A stretch of DNA of 35,161 bases from Bordetella parapertussis (GTDB taxonomy: Bacteria > Pseudomonadota > Gammaproteobacteria > Burkholderiales > Burkholderiaceae_D), in assembly GCA_945883145.1 (NCBI GenBank), contig CAMCXB010000022.1, positions 1 to 35,161 of the forward strand. Reading direction: 5' to 3'. Both the position numbers and the translations under genes were made by a program. Positions 8,312-15,581 of this stretch are shown one piece after another. Every line of letters starts with the position of its first letter. Within the stretch, counting starts at the first letter, position 1. The notes beneath the pieces are model-generated. The model saw nothing but the letters and a program-made list of their open reading frames with translations. It made no database searches and was not told the origin of the DNA.

Positions 8312-10051
8312 TTACATTCTTGATGGTGATGAAACACCCAACAGTGTTAAACCGTTTTTTAGTACCTGACGTGTGGCACACAACAAAGCAAGACGCGCTT
8401 TTTTCAAGGCTTCATCATCCACCAATACACGCTCTGCATTGTAGTAGCTATGCAGCTCACCTGCTAGATCACGTAAATAAAACGCAACCTGATGCGGACC
8501 TAATTCTTGCATCGCTTTCTTTAAGACTTCTGGATACTCAGCAATTTTAGACATTAAGGTCGCTTCACGAGGCGCGAGCAAAGGTGAGAGATCGACCTCA
8601 GCTAATCCGGTTTCATCGCCACCCCATTGCGCCAACACTGAACAAATACGTGCATGCGCATATTGCACATAGTAGACAGGGTTTTCATCGGATTGCGCCA
8701 AAGCCAAATCGACATCAAACACAAATTCTGTATCGGCTTTACGGGAGATTAAGAAGAAGCGAACGGCATCACGACCACGTGTTAAATCACGCTGCTCTTT
8801 TATTTCACCTTCTGCCTCACCGGTAGACCATTCAATTAAGTCGCGCAAGGTGACATAAGAACCAGCGCGCTTAGAGATCTTTACCTCTTCGCCATTCTTC
8901 ATCACGGTGACCATTTTATGCAGCACATAATCTGGATAGCCTTGCGGAATCTGCATGCCGACTGCCTGTAAGCCAGCGCGTACTCGCGCTATGGTGCCGT
9001 GATGATCACTGCCTTGCACATTAATGACTTGCTCAAATCCGCGTTGCCATTTTGTGATGTGATAGGCCACGTCCGGCACAAAGTAGGTGTAAGTGCCATC
9101 GGATTTACGCATGACGCGATCTTTATCATCGCCATACTCCGTACTTTTCAACCACAGCGCGCCATCTTGTTCGACAGTTTTTCCCGCAGCCATCAACGCC
9201 TTGACTGTCGCGTCGACTTTGCCATCGCTATACAGCGACGACTCTAAATAGTAGTGATCGAAACGCACACCAAAGGCCTGCAAATCTAAATCTTGTTCAT
9301 GGCGCAGATAAGTCACGGCAAAACGGCGTATGGTCTCTATGTCGTTGACATCTCCACTGGCAGTGACTGGCTCGCCGTTAGCAGCAGATACCGTCTTTTT
9401 AGCCACAAAATCGGCGGCGATGTCAGCAATATAGTCACCGTTGTAAGCAGATTCTGGCCAATCCGCATCGCCAGGATTCTTACCCAAAGCACGCGCTTGT
9501 ACAGAATTGGCCAAGGTTGCAATCTGCACGCCGGCATCGTTGTAGTAAAACTCGCGCTGTACTTGATAACCCTGCGCTTCCAATAAAGCTGAAATCGCAT
9601 CGCCTAGTGCGCCCTGTCGACCATGTCCCACATGTAAAGGGCCCGTTGGATTGGCTGAGACAAATTCAACTAATACTTTCTGTCCTGCTGCATCCTTCGT
9701 TTTTCCATAGCCCGCACCCTCTTGCAAAACGCGCGTGACGATGGCTTGTTTGCTGCCCGCCACCAGACGCACATTCATAAAACCGGGACCAGCAATTTCC
9801 ACATTAGCGATCAAGCCTTCCCGCAAAGGATTGCCCATCACATCCTGAACTATGGCTTGCGCTAACTCGCGTGGATTCTTTTTTAATGCCTTGGCTAATT
9901 GCATAGCGATGTTGCAGGCAAAATCACCATGCGATGGATCGCGTGGGCGCTCCAGAATAATAGGTGGCGCCGATAATTCAGTACCCGCAAGATGCGGCGT
10001 TAAGGCTTGCTGAAACAATGCAGCAATCTGCTCTTTGGGATCGGTTGACAT
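8312..10051 (-). CDS. argS: Arginyl-tRNA synthetase
   Basis: Class I aminoacyl-tRNA synthetase charging tRNA-Arg. The 579 residues match the bacterial family. The N-terminal Add-1 domain contains RPRDPSHGDFACNIAMQLAK. The HIGH-type motif is HVGHG (140-144), preceded by VEFVSANPTGPL. The KMSKS-equivalent loop reads KISKRAGSYVTL, and the C-terminal anticodon-binding DALR domain includes VQYAHARICSV and ends in SPSRM. It is transcribed toward the SPOR and dsbA genes. Confidence 0.97.
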   Translation of the reverse strand: MSTDPKEQIAALFQQALTPHLAGTELSAPPIILERPRDPSHGDFACNIAMQLAKALKKNPRELAQAIVQDVMGNPLREGLIANVEIAGPGFMNVRLVAGSKQAIVTRVLQEGAGYGKTKDAAGQKVLVEFVSANPTGPLHVGHGRQGALGDAISALLEAQGYQVQREFYYNDAGVQIATLANSVQARALGKNPGDADWPESAYNGDYIADIAADFVAKKTVSAANGEPVTASGDVNDIETIRRFAVTYLRHEQDLDLQAFGVRFDHYYLESSLYSDGKVDATVKALMAAGKTVEQDGALWLKSTEYGDDKDRVMRKSDGTYTYFVPDVAYHITKWQRGFEQVINVQGSDHHGTIARVRAGLQAVGMQIPQGYPDYVLHKMVTVMKNGEEVKISKRAGSYVTLRDLIEWSTGEAEGEIKEQRDLTRGRDAVRFFLISRKADTEFVFDVDLALAQSDENPVYYVQYAHARICSVLAQWGGDETGLAEVDLSPLLAPREATLMSKIAEYPEVLKKAMQELGPHQVAFYLRDLAGELHSYYNAERVLVDDEALKKARLALLCATRQVLKNGLTLLGVSSPSRM

Positions 10052-10109
10052 GAGAAAGTTAAGAAGGCGCGATGCTGAAAAAATGAATCAGACTTCGCTT
10101 AAAACCACG

Positions 10110-10115
10110 ATTATA
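10110..10115 (-). promoter_or_regulatory. Possible -10 box of the argS promoter
   Basis: A perfect TATAAT on the minus strand lies about 59 bp upstream of the argS start. No good -35 hexamer sits at 16-18 bp, so the call rests on the -10 match and position. The rest of the 10052-10338 gap shows only a short inverted repeat at 10191-10207 and nothing else I can assign. Confidence 0.35.
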
Positions 10116-10338
10116 CCGGCTAGCTGTTGCAAAATTTTCCTGTTGCTTATCTTGCTGGTCTGTTTGTCCTTAGCTAGCGTTTCGTTTTTAACGCAACCTT
10201 TTTGCGTCCAATAGCGATTAGTTCAATCATCTCAGTATTTACTTGTCCACTATCAATCGCTGACACCATTGCTCCACTATGTTTTCAAGTTGAAATGCGC
10301 GCCGCGCGGTTTCATAACATTTCATTTTGGGGGCAAGC

Positions 10339-11307
10339 ATGATTGTTTCTTTTATTCATAAAGCTGGCTGCTTAGGACTTTTATTTTTACTTTGTGCATG
10401 TGGCGGTGGTTCGGACAGCGGCGAATTATCAGGAACTTCAGCTAGCTCTGCACTAAGCAATACAACTTCTTCGGGACAAACAAGTAATCCCACTTCAACT
10501 ATTGAACGATTAGACTCCACTTCCAGTACTTCCGGAACCATAGAAAGCGAGAGCATTTCACAGACTCCAATTTTTAATCCCGCCATTGATCCAGCTCTGA
10601 CTGCTAACGTTGCCCCCTCTGAACCGCTACCTAAAAATAATTGCAAAGGCGATGCGAGTGTTCAATGCAGCGGTGCAAGCACTCTGCAAATCGATAATCA
10701 CATCACAGTGACTGCCTCCGGTGTGCATACTTATGGCGCCTCTAACACTGATTTTTTCTCCAAAGAGACGCTAACAAATTCAGCCGGCTTAAAAATAGCG
10801 TCTGGCGGAACGGTAGAAGTGCGAACTAATCGCAGTAAAAACAGCACGCCCTCCGACCCAATATTAATTCTGTCAAATATAGGTTTATCTTGGGATGGCA
10901 AGACTGAGCGTCCGCCCATCATTGAAACATTTTCACAAACATCCAAGCGCGTCGAATTAAGCAGTAACGGTTTTTTACTTAATAAAGATTTGCCTGCGCT
11001 TAATGATGTAAGTTTTTTCGATTTCGCTCTGCGCGGTACAGCTGCAACGCAAAGTCATTATGCAAATAATGTTTATTTCCCTCGCCCACTCGATGGGACA
11101 TGCTCAGATAGAAACATAAAAACTTGCCTCTTAACTGAGAGTCCTCCCCTAGTTATTGAGTTTGGTGACTGGAAAAATAGCGGTATCAAACCTGATAAAT
11201 TATTTGCAAGCCATGAACATTTAGATGGCGCGGTGGAAGTTGGTTCTGATCTGCTATCTCGCACCATCAATATTCCTGAAATTTTTACAGAACCCCCCCC
11301 ATATTAG
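10339..11307 (+). CDS. N-terminal part of a frameshifted TbpB-like surface lipoprotein
   Basis: This is the first part of a transferrin-binding-protein-like (Slam-dependent type) lipoprotein. A signal peptide MIVSFIHKAGCLGLLFLLCAC ends in a lipobox with acylated Cys21, followed by GGGSDSGELSG and a Ser/Thr-rich spacer to about residue 75. A beta-rich domain with two close cysteine pairs follows. The ATG at 10339 has a G-run ribosome-binding site; an in-frame TTG at 10327 is less likely. After GAA and eight C the frame reads Pro-Tyr-stop at 11305-11307. One more C would continue it into the reading frame at 11301-11909, giving one protein of about 524 residues. The gene is therefore off, phase-variable, or mis-assembled. 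Confidence 0.8.
   Translation: MIVSFIHKAGCLGLLFLLCACGGGSDSGELSGTSASSALSNTTSSGQTSNPTSTIERLDSTSSTSGTIESESISQTPIFNPAIDPALTANVAPSEPLPKNNCKGDASVQCSGASTLQIDNHITVTASGVHTYGASNTDFFSKETLTNSAGLKIASGGTVEVRTNRSKNSTPSDPILILSNIGLSWDGKTERPPIIETFSQTSKRVELSSNGFLLNKDLPALNDVSFFDFALRGTAATQSHYANNVYFPRPLDGTCSDRNIKTCLLTESPPLVIEFGDWKNSGIKPDKLFASHEHLDGAVEVGSDLLSRTINIPEIFTEPPPY
11293..11300 (+). repeat. Poly-C tract (C8) at the lipoprotein frameshift
   Basis: Eight consecutive C sit exactly where the lipoprotein frame breaks. Nine (or six) C would join the upstream frame to ILGGLTPGAQGF and the rest of the protein. Homopolymeric C/G tracts drive slipped-strand phase variation in surface genes, and they are also a common sequencing-error site. 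Confidence 0.75.
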
Positions 11308-11909
11308 GAGGCCTGACTCCTGGTGCACAGGGTTTTCGTCAATATACGCAATGGAGTTATGGCTGGTCTAATCTTGGTGTGTGGGATACGCAAGATATGG
11401 TGAATATGCAAGCTTGGGGTGGCAGTAAGGATGTGCAAAAACGCATAACTGGCACGATGGCATTTGGAACGGTGAGTCTTCCAGAGCGCATTCCTCAATC
11501 AGGCACAGCTGTTTATAGTGGAAAAGTCACCGGCTGGCTGAATTATGATTATGCAGCTAGCTTTGTTCCCTTCTTTGCAGATGCAAACGTAACCGTCAAC
11601 TTCGCCAATAACACAGCTGAATTTGTGTTTAGCAAAAGCCGTACTGCTGAAAATGAGTATTCAGATATCTTTTTACCCCCAGTGCAAACTACGCTCATTT
11701 TAGATAGGCAGAAGATCAAGAATTATCTGCGTGGCGAGCTAGATTTTTCAGGCATGAAAGGCGGAGTTGGTGCACGCTTTTTTGGTCCCATCACAACTGG
11801 TGGCACCGGCATTGCTCCGGTTGAATTGGCGGGCACTTTCAATATGCAGTGTGAGCAAGCTACTGATTGCATGGTTTTAGTGGGGGGCTTTTTATTGAAA
11901 AAGCAATGA
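11301..11909 (+). pseudogene. C-terminal part of the TbpB-like lipoprotein, out of frame
   Basis: Open without an internal stop from the codon directly after the C-tract. It starts ILGGLTPGAQGFRQYTQWSY and runs through LGVWDTQDMVNMQAWGG to a beta-barrel lobe typical of TbpB/lipocalin-like C-terminal domains. Landmarks are GTVSLPERIPQSGTAVYSGK, VTGWLNYDYAA, VNFANNTAEFVFSKS, and the closing GARFFGPITTGGTGIAPVEL and GTFNMQ. FGP followed by a glycine-rich turn and a final strand is characteristic of TbpB-like proteins. The first ATG in this frame is at 11379 but has no ribosome-binding site and would split the domain, so independent expression is unlikely. Confidence 0.75.
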
Positions 11910-11969
11910 TCACCCTCTACTTTCCATCTTCCACTCTGCATTTTCTGCAATCTCCCTCTTACGAACAAT

Positions 11970-11995
11970 AAAAAAAGGCGCCTAAAAGGCGCCTT
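11970..11995 (-). terminator. Rho-independent terminator, best oriented to the minus strand
   Basis: AAGGCGCCT (11975-11983), loop AAA, AGGCGCCTT (11987-11995) form a perfect 9-bp GC-rich stem. The A-run at 11970-11976 becomes a U-run after the hairpin on the minus strand. On the plus strand, downstream of the lipoprotein gene, no U-run follows (GAGAGG). Outer arms CAATCTCC(C)TCT at 11948-11959 and AGAGGAGATTG at 11997-12007 can extend the structure. Confidence 0.65.
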
Positions 11996-12084
11996 GAGAG
12001 GAGATTGTGCTCTTTATTACAACTTCTACATGCATCCCATATAGTTCTGCATGCAAACGTAAGCTTGAAAGATCTCCCCTTTTT

Positions 12085-12102
12085 TGTCAACGATAATTTA
12101 CA
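12085..12102. promoter_or_regulatory. PpsR/CrtJ-type site 1 upstream of lhaA
   Basis: TGTCAACGATAATTTACA fits TGT-N12-ACA, the palindrome bound by PpsR/CrtJ photosynthesis repressors. It lies 25 bp upstream of a second site that overlaps the lhaA -35 box. Paired sites allow cooperative binding in this family. Confidence 0.75.
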
Positions 12103-12109
12103 AATAAAA

Positions 12110-12127
12110 AGTAAACTTTAGTTGACA
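12110..12127. promoter_or_regulatory. PpsR/CrtJ-type site 2 overlapping the lhaA -35 box
   Basis: AGTAAACTTTAGTTGACA matches TGT-N12-ACA except for the first base; its right end is the TTGACA -35 hexamer. A bound repressor would block RNA polymerase. Confidence 0.65.
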
Positions 12128-12150
12128 GTTTCAATGCTGCATTCTAAAGT
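12122..12150 (+). promoter_or_regulatory. lhaA-puhABC-crtIB promoter
   Basis: TTGACA (12122-12127), a 17-bp spacer, and TAAAGT (12145-12150) form a sigma70-like promoter. Transcription would start near 12157, which coincides with an ATG. This is the only strong promoter seen before the plus-strand photosynthesis block. Confidence 0.65.
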
Positions 12151-12156
12151 GCAATC

Positions 12157-12201
12157 ATGAATAATTTGTCGCCATTATTTTTACGTCGACCTACTTTATG
12201 A
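12157..12201 (+). other. Possible 14-codon leader ORF coupled to lhaA
   Basis: ATG at 12157 opens a frame of 14 codons (MNNLSPLFLRRPTL) whose TGA overlaps the lhaA ATG as ATGA. lhaA itself lacks a Shine-Dalgarno, so translation could be coupled through this leader. Its ATG falls at the predicted transcription start, so it would be leaderless. It may be chance. Confidence 0.3.
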
Positions 12202-13631
12202 AGCCATTGCTGCATTACTCGAAAAAATTGGCTGCTAAATTAGGCAAGGAGTGGATGCCTTTTGCTGATGTGGCAACGGTAGATCTGCCGCTGCCGCGCT
12301 TATTACGGCTGTCTTTATTTCAGCTGTCTATAGGTTTGGCTACTGCGCTACTGGTTGGCACATTAAACCGCGTCATGATTGTTGAACTGGGCGTTCCGGC
12401 TTGGTGGGTGGCTTTGTCGGTGGCTTTACCACTGGTGTTTGCACCAATGCGCGCCCTGATTGGTTTTCGCTCTGACACGCATCGCTCGCCGCTAGGTTTG
12501 CGTCGCTTACCTTATATGTGGATGGGCAGTCTTTTGTTATTTGGTGGCTTGGCGATTATGCCGTTTGCATTGCTCGCCCTTGCTGAGCCACAGCCCGGTA
12601 TGTTGTGGGTCGGACGTATCGGTGCCTCACTAGCCTTTTTATTGGTTGGTGCAGGCATGCAAATTACCCAAACCGCAGGTCTAGCTCTGGCAACGGATTT
12701 GGCGACGCCTGAAACAAGACCGCGCGTGGTGGCGCTGATGTACACCATGTTGTTATTAGGTCTGGTCGGTAGTGGTGCCGTGTTTGGTTGGCTATTGGCG
12801 GATTTCAGTCCGTTTCACTTGATTCAAGTGGTTCAGGGCTCAGCAGTGGTGGTGATCTGGATGAATTTAGCGGCTCTTTGGAAGCAAGAAGGCCGCAATG
12901 CAGAACGTGCAAAAGCCCGTTTTGAGAAGGAAAAGAACAATTTTGCTGCAAGTTGGCGTGCATTTTCAGAGCGTCCAGGCGTAAAACGATTTTTGTGGAC
13001 AGTCGGCGCCGGTACCTGTGCGTTCAATATGCAGGACATTATTTTGGAGCCCTACGGCGGCCAAATTTTGCATTTGGATGTAGGTGCTACAAGTGCATTA
13101 ACAGCTTTAACCGCAGCCGGTGCTTTAGTCGCGTTTGCGATTGCCGCTAAATTGTTGTCGCGGGGTGCCGATGCCTGCCGCGTTGCTGCTGCAGGTGCAT
13201 TATTTGGCTTACCTGCCTTTGCACTGGTGATTTTTTCAGCACCTTTGGATGCGCCAAATTTATTTCGTGCCGGCGCTGTCTTAATCGGCTTAGGTGGCGG
13301 TCTGTTTTCAGTTGGAACGCTGACCATGGCGATGGATTTGCAGCAAGGTGAAGATGCCGGCATGGCTTTAGGTGCTTGGGGTGCCGTGCAAGCCACCGCT
13401 GCCGGACTATCGATTGCAGCAGGTGGACTAATTAAAGATGCAGTAAGTGCTCTGGCTACTTCTGGCTGGTTGGGTGAGAGCCTGATTTCGCCGGTCACCG
13501 GTTATAGCTTTGTGTATCACATAGAGATGTACGTTTTATTCTTTGTACTCATAGCCATCGGGCCTTTGGTCAGACGGCGCAATACGCCAATAAACACGAC
13601 CAGATTCGGGCTAGCTGAATTCCCCAGTTAA
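12198..13631 (+). CDS. lhaA: LhaA, PucC-family LH1 assembly protein
   Basis: Polytopic inner-membrane protein of the major facilitator fold, required for assembly of light-harvesting complex 1. The 477 residues contain about 12 membrane helices. Family landmarks are FADVATVDLPLPRLLRLSLF, TLNRVMIVELGVPAWWVAL, PMRALIGFRSDTHRSPLG and GTCAFNMQDIILEPYGGQIL. It is commonly encoded just upstream of puhA, as here (26 bp gap). The start ATG overlaps a tiny upstream ORF and lacks its own ribosome-binding site. It is the first gene of the plus-strand photosynthesis block, behind a PpsR-type promoter. Confidence 0.93.
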   Translation: MKPLLHYSKKLAAKLGKEWMPFADVATVDLPLPRLLRLSLFQLSIGLATALLVGTLNRVMIVELGVPAWWVALSVALPLVFAPMRALIGFRSDTHRSPLGLRRLPYMWMGSLLLFGGLAIMPFALLALAEPQPGMLWVGRIGASLAFLLVGAGMQITQTAGLALATDLATPETRPRVVALMYTMLLLGLVGSGAVFGWLLADFSPFHLIQVVQGSAVVVIWMNLAALWKQEGRNAERAKARFEKEKNNFAASWRAFSERPGVKRFLWTVGAGTCAFNMQDIILEPYGGQILHLDVGATSALTALTAAGALVAFAIAAKLLSRGADACRVAAAGALFGLPAFALVIFSAPLDAPNLFRAGAVLIGLGGGLFSVGTLTMAMDLQQGEDAGMALGAWGAVQATAAGLSIAAGGLIKDAVSALATSGWLGESLISPVTGYSFVYHIEMYVLFFVLIAIGPLVRRRNTPINTTRFGLAEFPS

Positions 13632-13657
13632 CTCATTTGTGAAGAAGGAGACGCATC

Positions 13658-14422
13658 ATGGAAACAGGCGCAATAACGCAATACATAGACGTAGCTCAGC
13701 TCGTGCTCTACGCATTCTGGGCATTTTTCGCAGGTTTGGTTTATTACCTGCTGCGCGAGAATCATCGCGAAGGCTATCCTATGGATTCAGGTCGGAATCC
13801 ACCCGTTCATATTGAGGGCTGGCCTCCGGTGCCTAGTCCTAAGGTATTCAAATTGGCGAATGGTCATGAAATGCTTTCGCCACCGCCACCAGGACCTCCA
13901 GAGTTTTTACAAGCTGAGCCTAGTCATCGCTTACTCGGTGCTCCACTAGAGCCGACTGGTAATCCTTTATTGGCCGGTGTAGGTCCAGGTTCGTGGGCTA
14001 ACCGTGCTGATATTCCAGACACCACCTTCCATGGTGATCCTAAAATTGTTCCGCTACGCGCTGATCCAGAATTTGGCGTTGCCAGCCAAGATCGCGATCC
14101 ACGTGGCTTACCTGTATTAGGTGCCGATGATGAAGTGGCAGGCATAGTAGGCGAGTTATGGGTAGATCGCTCAGAAATGTTATTCCGCTACATCGAAGTT
14201 AAGTTAGCTGACTCTGGCAAAGCGGTACTGATACCAATTAATTTTGCACGCATCACCAAAGACAGCGTCAAAGTTCAAGCAATTTATGCTGATCAGTTTG
14301 CAGATGTACCAGGTGTTCGAACTGCAGACCAGATCACGATGTTAGAAGAAGAAAAAATCATGGCTTATTACGGCGCAGGTACGCTGTATGCAGATCCATT
14401 CCGTCAGGAGCCATTAGCATGA
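13658..14422 (+). CDS. puhA: Photosynthetic reaction centre H subunit
   Basis: H subunit caps the L/M heterodimer on the cytoplasmic side and helps proton delivery to the secondary quinone. The 254 residues match the family. One N-terminal membrane helix (about 10-32, VAQLVLYAFWAFFAGLVYYL) is followed by YLLRENHREGYP. The globular PRC-barrel domain has LPVLGADDEVAGIVGELWVD, then RYIEVKL and VLIPINFARI. AAGGAG lies 8 bp before the ATG, the best ribosome-binding site in this block. Its stop overlaps the puhB start (ATGA). Confidence 0.97.
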   Translation: METGAITQYIDVAQLVLYAFWAFFAGLVYYLLRENHREGYPMDSGRNPPVHIEGWPPVPSPKVFKLANGHEMLSPPPPGPPEFLQAEPSHRLLGAPLEPTGNPLLAGVGPGSWANRADIPDTTFHGDPKIVPLRADPEFGVASQDRDPRGLPVLGADDEVAGIVGELWVDRSEMLFRYIEVKLADSGKAVLIPINFARITKDSVKVQAIYADQFADVPGVRTADQITMLEEEKIMAYYGAGTLYADPFRQEPLA

Positions 14423-15105
14423 TGCCCAATCACGAACATGAGTTTGAAGCGGCACCGGGTTTACCCGAGCCGCTGCCTGCTACAGAAAAAATTTTATGGC
14501 AAGGCAGTCCAGACTGGCGTTTGTTAGGCAATGAAGCATTTCATTTAAAAACGCTATCGATTTATTTTGCATTAATGATAGCTTTGCAAGCTGTGTTGTC
14601 ATGGGATGCTGCACTTGGTTTATCAAAAAATCTCATGGCACTCTTGACCAGTTCACTACTTGCTTGTGTGGCCTTAGGTTTACTCGCTCTCACTGCTTGG
14701 CTATCTGCGACCACTACGCTCTATACCATCACTAACAAACGTATCGTGATGCGCATAGGTATTGTACTGACGCTGACTTTTAATCTTCCATTCTCACGCA
14801 TTCAAGCTGCACAGATTAAAAACAGTAAGCATGGAAAGGGTGATATCGCACTCGATTTACAAGGACCTGATCGAATCGCCTATTTACATCTATGGCCACA
14901 TGCTAGGCCATGGGAATTGAAACAACCTCAACCTATGCTGCGTGCTTTAGCTAACGTCGCTGAAGTAGGAAACTTATTGCATAGTAGTTGGGAAAAAGGT
15001 CGGCACACCGTTGACAATAGTAGTCTCAGTTCGCACTCTGGTTCAAACTCCTTGCGTGTTGAGCGTAAGCCTATTGCAGTCTCTACAACGGCGGTGGCGC
15101 AATGA
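14419..15105 (+). CDS. puhB: Photosynthetic complex assembly protein PuhB
   Basis: Membrane protein promoting reaction centre assembly. The 228 residues have the characteristic opening EPLPATEKILWQGSPDWRLL. Two or three hydrophobic helices follow (about 45-100: LSIYFALMIALQAVLSWDAAL and LLACVALGLLALTAWLSA). The bacterial PH-like domain reads TTLYTITNKRIVMRIGIVLT, NLPFSRIQAAQIK and GDIALDLQGPDRIAYLHLWP. The C-terminal Ser-rich tail is variable. It overlaps both neighbours by 4 bp, so translation is coupled. Confidence 0.93.
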   Translation: MMPNHEHEFEAAPGLPEPLPATEKILWQGSPDWRLLGNEAFHLKTLSIYFALMIALQAVLSWDAALGLSKNLMALLTSSLLACVALGLLALTAWLSATTTLYTITNKRIVMRIGIVLTLTFNLPFSRIQAAQIKNSKHGKGDIALDLQGPDRIAYLHLWPHARPWELKQPQPMLRALANVAEVGNLLHSSWEKGRHTVDNSSLSSHSGSNSLRVERKPIAVSTTAVAQ

Positions 15106-15578
15106 ATTCTTCCTCAACCACGCCTGTTTTAACCGAACCTGCACGCCATAGTTTTCATCCTGCTATGGCGCTCGCAGCTTTAGTATTGGTCTGCTTAGTG
15201 AGTGTTATTTGGGTACGGCTTTCTGGTCAAACTATTCACGTACAAGATGAAGCGCCGCTCGTATCACGTGCACTGCGTTTTGAAGACAAGATAGATGGTT
15301 CGATTGCAGTGATTGATCCTAAGAATGGATCAGAGATACTCAGCATACAAGGCGAACAAGGTTTTATGCGCGGTGTACTACGTGCTTTAGCGCGTGAACG
15401 CAAAAAGAATGGTCTGGGTTCTGAACAGCCATTTGAATTAATCGCTCGACAAGATGGTCGTTTGACATTGCATGATCCTGCAACCAATGCACGCATAGAT
15501 TTAGAAGCATTTGGTCCTACCAATGTGAGTGTGTTTTCGCGTTTGTTGACACCACCTACACCTAGCCTAGGAAAATAA
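15102..15578 (+). CDS. puhC: Photosynthetic complex assembly protein PuhC
   Basis: Bitopic membrane protein supporting reaction centre/LH1 assembly. The 158 residues have one N-terminal membrane helix (about 18-38, MALAALVLVCLVSVIWVRLS). A periplasmic domain follows with the typical LRFEDKIDGSIAVIDPKNG, GFMRGVLRALARER and PFELIARQDGRLTLHDPAT. The start overlaps the puhB stop (ATGA). crtI begins 4 bases after its stop, with AGGAAAATAAGG inside the puhC end serving crtI. Confidence 0.9.
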   Translation: MNSSSTTPVLTEPARHSFHPAMALAALVLVCLVSVIWVRLSGQTIHVQDEAPLVSRALRFEDKIDGSIAVIDPKNGSEILSIQGEQGFMRGVLRALARERKKNGLGSEQPFELIARQDGRLTLHDPATNARIDLEAFGPTNVSVFSRLLTPPTPSLGK

Positions 15579-15581
15579 GGC

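Noticed and set aside
10191..10207. ACGCAA-CCTTT-TTGCGT inverted repeat as a terminator
   Set aside because: Only six pairs, no U-run on either side, and it lies between divergent genes where no terminator is needed.
11379..11909. Independent gene starting at the ATG at 11379
   Set aside because: No ribosome-binding site, and the frame is open back to the C-tract with family-like sequence, so it is the tail of the upstream lipoprotein.
13052..13498. 148-codon minus-strand frame opposite lhaA
   Set aside because: Ala/Pro-rich reverse image of a membrane protein gene with no recognisable features.
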